Translations under genes and position numbers: made by a program | Assembly: GCF_003947455.1 (NCBI RefSeq) | Contig: NZ_QHJH01000047.1 | Coordinates: 1-44,675, forward strand | DNA from: Streptomyces sp. WAC 04229 | Lineage (GTDB): Bacteria > Actinomycetota > Actinomycetes > Streptomycetales > Streptomycetaceae | DNA length: 44,675 nucleotides | Direction of reading: 5' to 3' | Part shown: piece after piece, positions 33,695 through 41,190 of the stretch | Position numbering within the stretch: the stretch's first letter is position 1 | Layout of the letters: the number at the start of each line of letters is the position of its first letter | Notes under the pieces: generated by a model | What the model saw: the letters and a program-made list of their open reading frames with translations, nothing else | Told to the model about the DNA's origin: nothing | The model's database searches: none

Positions 33695-33729
33695 AGGGCC
33701 GCCCAGGGGAGAGTCCCCGAGGCGGCCCT
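33695..33729. terminator. Bidirectional terminator hairpin
   Basis: Nine-bp stem AGGGCCGCC/GGCGGCCCT with an inner GGGG/CCCC pair and a TTT after, between the ligase end and the convergent metal-binding protein gene. Confidence 0.75.
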
Positions 33730-33792
33730 TTCGACGGGCGACGCGCGGTCAGTCGCCCGTCGTCGGACGTGCGCTCGGCACCACGCCGCCAC

Positions 33793-34626
33793 TCAGGAGG
33801 CGTTCATCGCCTTCTCCAACGTCGTCGCCGCCTTCTTGTAGACGGTCAGCAGGTCCAGTTCCCCGTCCGGATAGTTGACGATTCCCACCTGGCGTGCGCC
33901 CGAGTCGGGCAGCACCGTGCCGGTCGCCATGTGCACGTTGTCGAGGACGAGTTGCGGCTTCTTCTTGGAGAGGTCGGACAACTGCTTGGCCGTCACCGCC
34001 TCCGGCCCGTACGTCCCGACCACCTCCGCCCCCGCCAGTCTCGCCGACCAGGCGGCGAAGACCTGGGCGACGGCGGTGGGTGCCTTGCCGTCCGGCCAGG
34101 CGCTCTCGAGATCCTTCTGCAGCTTGCCGTACTCGGTGTCGAACGAGGTGACCCACTCGGCGGCAGTGGCCTCGGTGCCGAACATCTTGCCCAGCCGCGT
34201 CACCTCCGCCTTCGCCTTGTCCGCGTCGTTGTCGAGATTGACCTCGACGAGTTCGGCGTCGCCCCCGGCGGCTTCCTTGAACTTCTCGGCGTACGGCTCG
34301 AAGGGCGCGTAGAGCACGAAGTCCGCGTCCGCCACGGCCGCGAGATCGGAGGGCTTCGGGTCGTAGTCGGGGGCGTGCTGCACCGACTCCGGCACGATGA
34401 CCGTGACGTCCTCGGCACCCGCCGCCTTGGCGAACGCGCCTTCCCAGCTCGTCGTGGCGACCACGACCGGGCTGTCCTTACCGGCCGCGTCGCCTTCCGC
34501 GCCGGACGAGGAGGACGAGGTGGCCGACGCATCGCTGTCGCCACCGCAGCCGGTGGCCGTCAGCAGGAGGGCCGCGCTGAAGCTCAGTGCGAGGAGGGGA
34601 GTGATGCGGACGCTGGTGCGCGCCAT
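33793..34626 (-). CDS. Metal ABC transporter substrate-binding lipoprotein (ZnuA-like)
   Basis: 277-residue lipoprotein (lipobox with Cys27, then a Ser-rich linker) of the cluster A-I metal-binding family. The first metal ligand region is VQHAPDYDPKPSD (His84), matching HxYEPxPxD of ZnuA; later LVLDNVHMATG supplies His and Met and NYPDGELDLL an acid. Only two clear His remain, so zinc is not certain; a His/Met set would also suit copper. ATG 34626 has GGAG upstream. It overlaps the permease gene by 43 nt and ends the ATPase-permease-binding protein operon. Confidence 0.85.
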   Translation of the reverse strand: MARTSVRITPLLALSFSAALLLTATGCGGDSDASATSSSSSGAEGDAAGKDSPVVVATTSWEGAFAKAAGAEDVTVIVPESVQHAPDYDPKPSDLAAVADADFVLYAPFEPYAEKFKEAAGGDAELVEVNLDNDADKAKAEVTRLGKMFGTEATAAEWVTSFDTEYGKLQKDLESAWPDGKAPTAVAQVFAAWSARLAGAEVVGTYGPEAVTAKQLSDLSKKKPQLVLDNVHMATGTVLPDSGARQVGIVNYPDGELDLLTVYKKAATTLEKAMNAS

Positions 34627-35453
34627 GAGCTGATTCTCCGTTCGGGTACGAGATGGACGGCGAGGACGACCACGCCGGCGGTCAGAACGAGGACGGGGCC
34701 GGGAGGCCAGTCGAAACGGAGTGCGATCAGGAACCCGGTCAGGTTCACGACCACCCCGATGCCGATCGCCCAGGCGGTGATGGACAGCAGGGAACGGCCG
34801 AGCCGCCGGGCGGCGAGGGCCGGAAGGAGTGTCAGCGCGTCCACGAGGAGAGCACCGGTGAGCTTGATGGCTCCGGCGACGGACACCGCGACCAGGACCA
34901 GCAGCACGAGGGTGAGCCGGTCGGCCCGTACACCCGAGGAGAGGGCCAGTTCACGGTCGTAGAGGAGGAGGGCGATGTCCCTGCGGCGCCACCAGAACAG
35001 GGCGGGTACGACCACGGCCAGCGCGACGAGGAGCCACAGGTCGCCGGTGCCGACCGAGAGGATGGATCCCCAGAGCAGGGCGAAGGCGCCCGCCGCGTTG
35101 ACGCCGGACACGGCGAGCAGCAACAGGGCGGCGGCGATCGCCAGGCTCATCAGCAGTCCCATGGCGCCGGACAGACCGTCCGGAGTGCGGGCCAGCGGTG
35201 CGACCCCGGCGCCGGCGAGTGCGCAGGCCACCAGCGCGCACAGCATGGGGTCCAGCCCGGTCAGCAGACCGACTGCGATGCCCAGGAGGGCCACGTGCAT
35301 CATCGCGAACCGCACGGGCATGATGTCGAGGCCCACGATCACCACGCCGATCACCGGCAGCCCGACCGCGGCCACCAGCAGGGCGATGCCGGCCCGCTGA
35401 ACGGGCACGAGTTGCAGGAGCTGCCCGACGTCGGCGGCGGCCAGGGCACTCAC
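34584..35453 (-). CDS. Metal ABC transporter permease (ZnuB-like)
   Basis: 289-residue ABC-3 family permease with about eight or nine hydrophobic helices (GIALLVAAVGLPVIGVVIVG, MHVALLGIAVGLL, GLLMSLAIAAALLLLAVSG, LTLVLLVLVAVSVAGAIKLTGALLVDALTLLPA). GTG 35453 overlaps the ATPase stop (GTGA). It carries the metal ion released by the binding lipoprotein encoded next. Confidence 0.9.
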   Translation of the reverse strand: MSALAAADVGQLLQLVPVQRAGIALLVAAVGLPVIGVVIVGLDIMPVRFAMMHVALLGIAVGLLTGLDPMLCALVACALAGAGVAPLARTPDGLSGAMGLLMSLAIAAALLLLAVSGVNAAGAFALLWGSILSVGTGDLWLLVALAVVVPALFWWRRRDIALLLYDRELALSSGVRADRLTLVLLVLVAVSVAGAIKLTGALLVDALTLLPALAARRLGRSLLSITAWAIGIGVVVNLTGFLIALRFDWPPGPVLVLTAGVVVLAVHLVPERRISSWRAPASASLPSSH

Positions 35454-36085
35454 CGGGCCTCCCGCAGCCGGCCCGCGGCCATCTCCAGCACCCGGTCGCA
35501 GCGTTCGGCCAGAGCCCTGTCGTGCGTGACGACCACGACGGTCACCGGCAGGGACAGCAGTACGTCGGCCGCCTCCTCCTGACCGGAGAAGTCGAGGGCG
35601 GCGGTGGGCTCGTCGGCGAGCAGCACGCCCGCCCCGGCCGCCACACAGCCGACCGCCCGCGCCAGGTACATGCGCTGGAGCTGGCCACCGGACAGTGTGT
35701 GCAGGGGCCGGTCCACGAGGTGACCGACCTTCAGCTTGTCGGCCGCCTCCAGCGCCTCGGCGCGGGAACCCCCGCTGGTCAACAGCTCGTGGCCCAGCAG
35801 GGGGAAGCGTCCGGTCGCCGGCTTCTGCGGGATCCACGCGCACGCCCGTCGCCGCCACGCCCACTCGGCGGCGCTCCTGGTGTCCCGCCCGCCCACCAGG
35901 ATCCGGCCGGCGAAATGCCGGTGCAGTCCCAGGACTGCACGCACCAACGTGGTCTTGCCCGACCCGTTGGTACCGGTCAGAGCGACACGCTGCCCCGGCG
36001 CGACGTCGAGGTCGACGTCGCGCACGGCCTCGACCCTGCCGTGCCGGCACACGACGCCCGACAGCCGGACATCCAGCCCTTCCAT
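35450..36085 (-). CDS. Metal ABC transporter ATP-binding protein (ZnuC-like)
   Basis: 211-residue ATPase. Walker A GTNGSGKTT, Q-loop IPQKP, signature LSGGQLQRMYLAR, Walker B VLLADEPTAALD, switch His in VVTHDRAL. ATG 36085 follows GGGGAGGTGGC. It is the first gene of the operon, 23 nt after the GGGAAC-N17-CGACTG element. No Zur-like or DtxR-like box is seen before it. Confidence 0.92.
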   Translation of the reverse strand: MEGLDVRLSGVVCRHGRVEAVRDVDLDVAPGQRVALTGTNGSGKTTLVRAVLGLHRHFAGRILVGGRDTRSAAEWAWRRRACAWIPQKPATGRFPLLGHELLTSGGSRAEALEAADKLKVGHLVDRPLHTLSGGQLQRMYLARAVGCVAAGAGVLLADEPTAALDFSGQEEAADVLLSLPVTVVVVTHDRALAERCDRVLEMAAGRLREAR

Positions 36086-36108
36086 GCCACCTCCCCACCT
36101 CCTCAGAG

Positions 36109-36137
36109 CAGTCGGACGGGATACGCGGTCAGTTCCC
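36109..36137 (-). promoter_or_regulatory. ECF-type promoter, GGGAAC-N17-CGACTG, for the metal ABC operon
   Basis: Minus strand GGGAAC (36137-36132) and CGACTG (36114-36109) with a 17-nt spacer, 23 nt before the ATPase ATG. There is no GTGA-N6-TCAC site upstream of this copy. Confidence 0.75.
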
Positions 36138-36195
36138 GCGGTACCGAAGAGACCTGAACGGGCCTCGGCCTTCGCCTGCCTTCTGCGGATCGGCG

Positions 36196-36291
36196 TCAGG
36201 AAGCTTCCGCGTCCTTGCCTGCGGCGTCGGTGAAGGCATCGTCGATCGCCTTGCGGGTCCGGCTCTCGCTGGACGGCAGCAGGTGCGGCAT
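36196..36291 (-). other. Possible 31-codon gene remnant
   Basis: A short frame (ATG 36291 to stop 36196; MPHLLPSSESRTRKAIDDAF...) has Streptomyces-like third positions (about 27 of 31 G/C) but a poor ribosome-binding site. It lies in the 303-nt gap between the metal ABC operon and the secreted hydrolase. It may be the 3' end of a lost gene or chance; nothing else in the gap is supported. Confidence 0.25.
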
Positions 36292-36388
36292 GAGACCTGA
36301 GGCTGATACGCCCCTCCTGGGGAGGTAGGCCCAACTACCGCCGTCGGTTGACGAGTTCGCGCCCCGGGGCGGCCTACTGTCCGGTGTC

Positions 36389-37597
36389 ATGAACATCATC
36401 CGAAGTGCCACCGCTGTCACACTGCTCGGCCTGTCGCTGACGCTCGCACTCCAGGGGCCGGGGGCCGCCGCGGCGGCCCCCGCGCAGACGCCCGCGTTCT
36501 CCACCCGGAACGGGGCGGAATCGGAGATCTCGCTGCCGAGACCCGCGGGCCGGTACGCGGTGGGGAGACAGACACTGCACCTCTCCGACCAACGGCGTCG
36601 CGATCCGTGGGTGCCCTCGCTCCACAGGGAGCTGATGGTGTCGATGCACTATCCGGCCCGTGCCGGGAGGAGTGCTCCGGCGGCCTACATGACACAGGAG
36701 GAGGCCCGGCTGCTGCTGGAGGCGCGCGGCCTGGCCGGCGTCGTGCCCGCCGCGACCGTCAGCGGTGCGCGCACCCACGCGCGCGTGGACGCCCGCCCGG
36801 CGTACGGCCGCTTCCCGCTGGTGCTGCTGTCACCGGGCTTCTCGATGCCACGGGGCACGCTCACCACCCTGGCGGTCGACCTGGCGAGCCGCGGGTACGT
36901 CGTCGCCTCCGTGGACCACGCCTATGAATCCGTCGGCACGTCCTTCCCGGGCGGACGGGTGCTCACCTGCCTGGCGTGCGAGCGGGTCGCCACGGACGAG
37001 GAGAAGGCGCAGGTGGCCGAGGACCGGGCGCGGGACCTGTCCTTCGTGATCGACCAGTTGTCGGCGCTTCGCGCACCGTCGGGCACGCTCCAGGGGCGGC
37101 GGAGCCTCCCGTACGCACGCATGGTGGACATGCGGCGGATCGGGGCGGCCGGGCACTCCATCGGTGGCGCGGCCGCCGCCGCGGTCATGGTGCGGGACGA
37201 ACGCGTGCGGGCGGGCGTGAATCTGGACGGCGACTTCTTCGCCCCGTTCGCGGAGGCGGGCCTGCATGGGCGCCCGTTCATGATGATGGGCGCTTCCGCC
37301 ACCCACAGCCCCGGGAGCCCGGGCAGCGACTGGCGGGATGCCTGGACCCGCCTGGACGGCTGGAAGCGCTGGCTGACGGTTGCCGGGGCCGAGCACTTCG
37401 CCTTCACCGACCTGCCGCTCCTGGCCGACCGGCTGGGCCTGTCGGATCCCGCGGCGCCGCTTTCGGGCGACCGCTCGTGGCAGCTCACGCGTGATTACAC
37501 GGCTGCCTTTCTCGACACGCACCTGCGCGGCCTGGCACGCCCCCTGCTCGACGGCCCCTCGGCCGAGCGGCCCGAGGTCGCGTTTCCCGCAGTGTGA
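36389..37597 (+). CDS. Secreted alpha/beta hydrolase (PAF-acetylhydrolase/lipase-like)
   Basis: 402-residue exported hydrolase. Signal peptide to about residue 31 (TLALQGPGAAAAAPAQ). Fold marks: FPLVLLSPGFSMPRGTL (oxyanion region), VVASVDHAYES, nucleophile GHSIGG (Ser257), GVNLDGDFF acid region, His in GAEHFAFTDLPLL. The layout resembles PAF-acetylhydrolase family esterases. ATG 36389 has only a weak ribosome-binding site. A hairpin (37635-37670) ends the unit. Confidence 0.87.
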   Translation: MNIIRSATAVTLLGLSLTLALQGPGAAAAAPAQTPAFSTRNGAESEISLPRPAGRYAVGRQTLHLSDQRRRDPWVPSLHRELMVSMHYPARAGRSAPAAYMTQEEARLLLEARGLAGVVPAATVSGARTHARVDARPAYGRFPLVLLSPGFSMPRGTLTTLAVDLASRGYVVASVDHAYESVGTSFPGGRVLTCLACERVATDEEKAQVAEDRARDLSFVIDQLSALRAPSGTLQGRRSLPYARMVDMRRIGAAGHSIGGAAAAAVMVRDERVRAGVNLDGDFFAPFAEAGLHGRPFMMMGASATHSPGSPGSDWRDAWTRLDGWKRWLTVAGAEHFAFTDLPLLADRLGLSDPAAPLSGDRSWQLTRDYTAAFLDTHLRGLARPLLDGPSAERPEVAFPAV

Positions 37598-37634
37598 CAG
37601 CGGCCGTACCGGCGCTCCCTGCACGGGTGGCCGA

Positions 37635-37670
37635 CGGGCCGGCTCCGTCCCCTCGGGGGAAACCGGCCCG
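37635..37670. terminator. Bidirectional terminator hairpin
   Basis: CGGGCCGG (37635-37642) pairs with CCGGCCCG (37663-37670), with an inner CCCC/GGGG, between the convergent hydrolase and SDR genes. Confidence 0.7.
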
Positions 37671-37687
37671 CCGCGAAAGGGGCTCGG

Positions 37688-38509
37688 TCAGCCCGGAGCG
37701 ATACGGCTGAGGTGCTCCCAGGACCGGTACAGATCCGCCTGGGCTCGGTCCATCTCCAGGACATGGTCGAAGGACTGGCTGCCGACGATCAGCCGTCGGG
37801 GCGGATCCGGCAGCGCGACCAGCTCCATGACGGCCGGGGCAGCGGTGTCCGGCTCCGGGGCGACGGCGTCACCCCACATCGCCTCCATCTCGGCACGCAG
37901 CGGCTGATACGGCGCCAGGGGTTCGGTGTTCGTGGTCCCGGCGGTGAACAGGCCGGTGTTGTAACCGCCCATCTGCACGATGGTGACCTTGACGCCGAAC
38001 CCTTCGACCTCCATCGCGAGTGCCTCGCTCACCGAGTCCAGTGCCGCCTTCCCCGCACCGTAGTAGCCGACGGTGGCCATGCCGCCGCCGCTGCCCATCG
38101 AGGTCACCTGAAGAAGCCGCCCGCCCCCCTGGGCCCGCAGGTGCGGAAGGACCGCCTGCGCCACCCACACGGCGCCGAAGAAGTTCACATCCATGTGTGC
38201 GCGGATCTGCTCCTCCGTCGCCTCCTCCACCATGCCGTAGAGCATCGCGCCCGCGTTGTTGACGACGACGTCCAGCCTGCCGAAGGCGGCCACGGCCTGC
38301 TCCACCGCGTCGAACACCACCCGGCGGTCGGCGACGTCCATGGGCAGCGGGACCAGGTGGCCGGGGTGCTCCTCGGCCAGTTCCTTCAGGGGCCCGACGT
38401 TGCGAGCGGCGGCCACCACGCGGTCACCGCCTGCCAGGGCGGCCTCGGTGAAAGCGCGTCCCAGGCCGCGGGATGCACCGGTGATGAGCCAGACCTTTCC
38501 ATCCGTCAT
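37688..38509 (-). CDS. Short-chain dehydrogenase/reductase
   Basis: 273-residue classical SDR. Cofactor loop TGASRGLG (10-17), Asp in PMDVAD, NNAG, catalytic Ser in VTSMGS, YYGAGK (Tyr and Lys) and a downstream GGYNTGLF. The Arg after TGAS suggests NADP. It is divergent from a TetR gene with repeated operators in between, so it is very likely the target of that regulator. Substrate unknown. Confidence 0.92.
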   Translation of the reverse strand: MTDGKVWLITGASRGLGRAFTEAALAGGDRVVAAARNVGPLKELAEEHPGHLVPLPMDVADRRVVFDAVEQAVAAFGRLDVVVNNAGAMLYGMVEEATEEQIRAHMDVNFFGAVWVAQAVLPHLRAQGGGRLLQVTSMGSGGGMATVGYYGAGKAALDSVSEALAMEVEGFGVKVTIVQMGGYNTGLFTAGTTNTEPLAPYQPLRAEMEAMWGDAVAPEPDTAAPAVMELVALPDPPRRLIVGSQSFDHVLEMDRAQADLYRSWEHLSRIAPG

Positions 38510-38533
38510 GTTGCGTCACCTCAAGTAAGTAAA

Positions 38534-38599
38534 ACGGTCCGTCTCGGTTCGTTTTGATCATAGGGCGTTGGAGCGAACACATCAATACGGTTCGTCTCG
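38534..38599. promoter_or_regulatory. Two direct repeats ACGGTyCGTCTCG, probable TetR operators
   Basis: ACGGTCCGTCTCG at 38534-38546 and ACGGTTCGTCTCG at 38587-38599 match at 12 of 13 bases, 53 bp apart (about five helix turns), in the 116-nt gap between the divergent SDR and tetR genes, each near one start. Confidence 0.65.
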
Positions 38600-38625
38600 T
38601 TTCCTTTGACGGGTAGGCTGGCCGC

Positions 38626-39243
38626 ATGTCCACGGAGAGAGGACCGGACCACTCCCGGCGCAAGGAACGGTCCCGGCAGGCGATCCTCGCGGCCGCCCGC
38701 GCCCTGGTCGCCGAAGAGCCGTACGAGAAGGTCACGATCGAGGCGGTGGCCGCCCGCGCCGGCGTCGGCAAGCAGACGATCTACCGGCGGTGGCCGTCGA
38801 AGAGCGCGGTCGTCGTCGCCGCCCTGCTGGCCGTGAGCGAGGATGCGGACGGGCAGTCGGTCACACTGCCGGACACCGGCGATCTGCGAGCCGACCTCCG
38901 GCTCGTCATGCGCGCCACGGTCGCGGAGTTCGCCGACCCCTCCTTCGACAAGCTGATCCGCGCCCTCAACACCGAGATCGCCAACGACGCCGCACTGGCG
39001 GCCGAGTACCGCGAGAAGCTGGCCGGGCCGCTGGACGAGGCGAAGAAGGCACGCCTGCGCAGCGCCCAGAAGGCCGGCCAGTTCGACCCCGACGCCGATC
39101 TCGACCTGGTCCTCGAAATGCTGTACGCACCCCTCTTCCTGAGATGGCTGCACCGCAGCGGTCCACTGACGTCCGCGTACGCGGACTCGCTCGTCGACGC
39201 GACCCTCCGAGCCTTCGGAGCGGGAGCGGCTCGGCGCCCGTGA
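38626..39243 (+). CDS. TetR/AcrR family transcriptional regulator
   Basis: 205 residues; helix-turn-helix TIEAVAARAGVGKQTIYRRWPSKSAVV at about 42-68, then a TetR_C-type helical domain. ATG 38626. Expected to repress the divergent SDR gene and itself through the paired ACGGT repeats. Ligand unknown. Confidence 0.93.
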   Translation: MSTERGPDHSRRKERSRQAILAAARALVAEEPYEKVTIEAVAARAGVGKQTIYRRWPSKSAVVVAALLAVSEDADGQSVTLPDTGDLRADLRLVMRATVAEFADPSFDKLIRALNTEIANDAALAAEYREKLAGPLDEAKKARLRSAQKAGQFDPDADLDLVLEMLYAPLFLRWLHRSGPLTSAYADSLVDATLRAFGAGAARRP

Positions 39244-39596
39244 GGCCTCGCGCGGGGCGGGCACCCCGTCGCCCGCATAGGTGCAGACAGCACGCTTCCA
39301 GCGGCCGAATAACGGTCCGGTCTCACCTGCTGGGACTTTCGCCGGTCACCAACCGTTACGTGAGATACGTCACTAAAGCTTCGGCAAAGACGTGGTAGAA
39401 CAACGCAACTCCGCAGGTGACTCGGTCGGCCACCGGGATCTGCGGGGCTTGGCCTGTCCCCACTACAGCCCGGGCTGATCACGTTCCGAAGCCGCACCGT
39501 GTGCCCCGGGTCCGCTCATCGGACGACGACGTTCGCCCAGAGACCGCTCCCAGGCGGACTCCCCGCCCGCCCCACCAGCGTCACCGAGGTAGCCAC
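39244..39596. other. Long leader/promoter region of the symporter gene
   Basis: 353 nt without a supported gene. It holds a GTGA-N6-TCAC site at 39360-39373 and a TAGAAC -10-like hexamer near 39393. I looked for a glycine or c-di-AMP riboswitch and found no convincing core motif. Confidence 0.5.
39360..39373 (+). promoter_or_regulatory. CRP/FNR-like dyad GTGA-GATACG-TCAC
   Basis: Within the larger partly symmetric TACGTGAGATACGTCACTA, about 25 nt before TAGAAC. CRP-family proteins of actinobacteria bind GTG-N8-CAC type dyads; a role in symporter control is inferred. Confidence 0.5.
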
Positions 39597-41117
39597 GTGT
39601 CACTCGACTCCGTCACCCAGTCCGTCGACGATGCCGTCAGCGGATTCTTCGAGCCCATAGCCGAGTGGCTGGGGGAGGTGGTCTTCTACGCCGTCCCCGT
39701 GGGCGGAACCGACCTGCCCCTCATCGTCGCCTGGCTCGTCGTCGCCGGCCTGGTCTTCACCGGCTGGTTCGGCTTCGTCCAGTTCCGCAAGTTCAGACTC
39801 GCCGTCGACGTGGTGCGCGGGAAGTACGACGAGAAGGGGTCGGCCGGTGAGGTCAACCACTTCCAGGCACTGACCGCGGCGGTCTCCGGCACCGTCGGTC
39901 TCGGCAACATCGCCGGTGTCGCCGTCGCCGTGTCCATCGGCGGCCCCGGTGCCACGTTCTGGATGATCCTCTGCGGCCTGCTCGGCATGGCCACCAAGTT
40001 CGTCGAGGTCACCCTCGGCGTGAAGTACCGCGAGGTGCACGCCGACGGCACCGTGTCCGGTGGCCCCATGCACTACCTCCCCAAGGGCCTCACCGAGCGC
40101 TTCGGGAAGAACGGCCGGACGCTCGGCAAGGTCCTCGCGGTCCTCGCCTCCTTCATGATCCTGTTCTTCGGCCTCTTCGGCGGCAACCTCTTCCAGGTCA
40201 ACCAGTCCTACGCGCAGCTGGTCTCCGTCACCGGCGGCGAGGACGGCGCGCTCGGCTCCTCGGCCGGTGCCCTGTTCTTCGGCATCCTGGTCGCCGCCGT
40301 CGTCGGCATCGTGCTCCTCGGCGGCATCCGCTCCATCGCCAACGTCACGAGCAGGCTCGTACCGGCCATGGCGGGCATCTACATCGTCGCGTGCCTCGTC
40401 GTGATCCTGGTCAACGTCACCGCCGTCCCGGACGCCTTGGTGTCGATCGTCGAGGGCGCCTTCAATCCCGAAGGGGTCGCCGGCGGTGTCCTCGGTGCGC
40501 TGATCATCGGCTTCAAGCGGGCCGCGTTCTCCAACGAGGCCGGTCTCGGCTCCGCGCCGATCGCCCACTCCGCGGTCAAGACCAAGCACCCCGCCAGTGA
40601 GGGCCTGGTCGCGCTGCTGGAGCCCTTCATCGACACGGTCGTCATCTGCACGATGACCGCGCTCACCATCGTCATCGCCAACCCGGACAGTCTCGGCGAG
40701 GACATCGGCGGTGTCACGATCACCTCGGACGCCTTCGAGACGGTCCTGCCCTGGTTCCCGTACATCCTCACCGTCGCGGTGCTGCTCTTCGCCATCTCCA
40801 CGGTGCTGACCTGGGGCTACTACGGCCTCAAGGCGTGGACGTACCTCTTCGGCCGCAGCCGGGTCAGCGAGATCACGTACAAGGTCGTCTACACCGTCTT
40901 CGCCGTCGCCGGTTCGCTGCTGACCCTGCAGACCCTGATCGACCTGGCCGACGCGGTCCTCTTCTCGCTGGCCGTCATCAACATCATCGGCCTCTACCTG
41001 CTCGCCCCCGTCGTCAAGCGCGAACTCAACACGTTCCTGGAGTTCGTCCGCACCCGGAAGGCGGGCGGGGGCGCCGACGGCGACGACGACCAGGAGTCGG
41101 TGAAGACGACCGTCTGA
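39597..41117 (+). CDS. Sodium:alanine (AGCS) symporter
   Basis: 506-residue amino-acid:cation symporter with about 11 helices. Family stretches: VNHFQALTAAVSGTVGLGNIAGVAVAVSIGGPGATFWM, KFVEVTLGVKYRE, GGPMHYLPKGL, FKRAAFSNEAGLGSAPIAHSAVKT. It takes up alanine or glycine with Na+. GTG 39597 follows GAGG by seven nt; an in-frame extension to 39417 is not family-like. Confidence 0.94.
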   Translation: MSLDSVTQSVDDAVSGFFEPIAEWLGEVVFYAVPVGGTDLPLIVAWLVVAGLVFTGWFGFVQFRKFRLAVDVVRGKYDEKGSAGEVNHFQALTAAVSGTVGLGNIAGVAVAVSIGGPGATFWMILCGLLGMATKFVEVTLGVKYREVHADGTVSGGPMHYLPKGLTERFGKNGRTLGKVLAVLASFMILFFGLFGGNLFQVNQSYAQLVSVTGGEDGALGSSAGALFFGILVAAVVGIVLLGGIRSIANVTSRLVPAMAGIYIVACLVVILVNVTAVPDALVSIVEGAFNPEGVAGGVLGALIIGFKRAAFSNEAGLGSAPIAHSAVKTKHPASEGLVALLEPFIDTVVICTMTALTIVIANPDSLGEDIGGVTITSDAFETVLPWFPYILTVAVLLFAISTVLTWGYYGLKAWTYLFGRSRVSEITYKVVYTVFAVAGSLLTLQTLIDLADAVLFSLAVINIIGLYLLAPVVKRELNTFLEFVRTRKAGGGADGDDDQESVKTTV

Positions 41118-41141
41118 CCGCTCACACGGTCCGGCTCCTGA

Positions 41142-41184
41142 ACGGGCCCCTGCTCACCTCGCGCCTTGGTGAGCAGGGGCCCGT
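41142..41184. terminator. Bidirectional terminator, 17-bp perfect stem
   Basis: 41142-41158 pairs fully with 41168-41184 around a 9-nt loop, between the convergent symporter and SulP genes. Confidence 0.9.
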
Positions 41185-41190
41185 CCCACG

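Noticed and set aside
36086..36388. Zur- or DtxR-type operator before the metal ABC operon
   Set aside because: No A/T-rich inverted repeat of either type is visible; only the ECF-like element was found.
39244..39596. Riboswitch (glycine or c-di-AMP type) before the amino-acid symporter
   Set aside because: The leader is long enough, but I could not find the conserved core motifs of either class.
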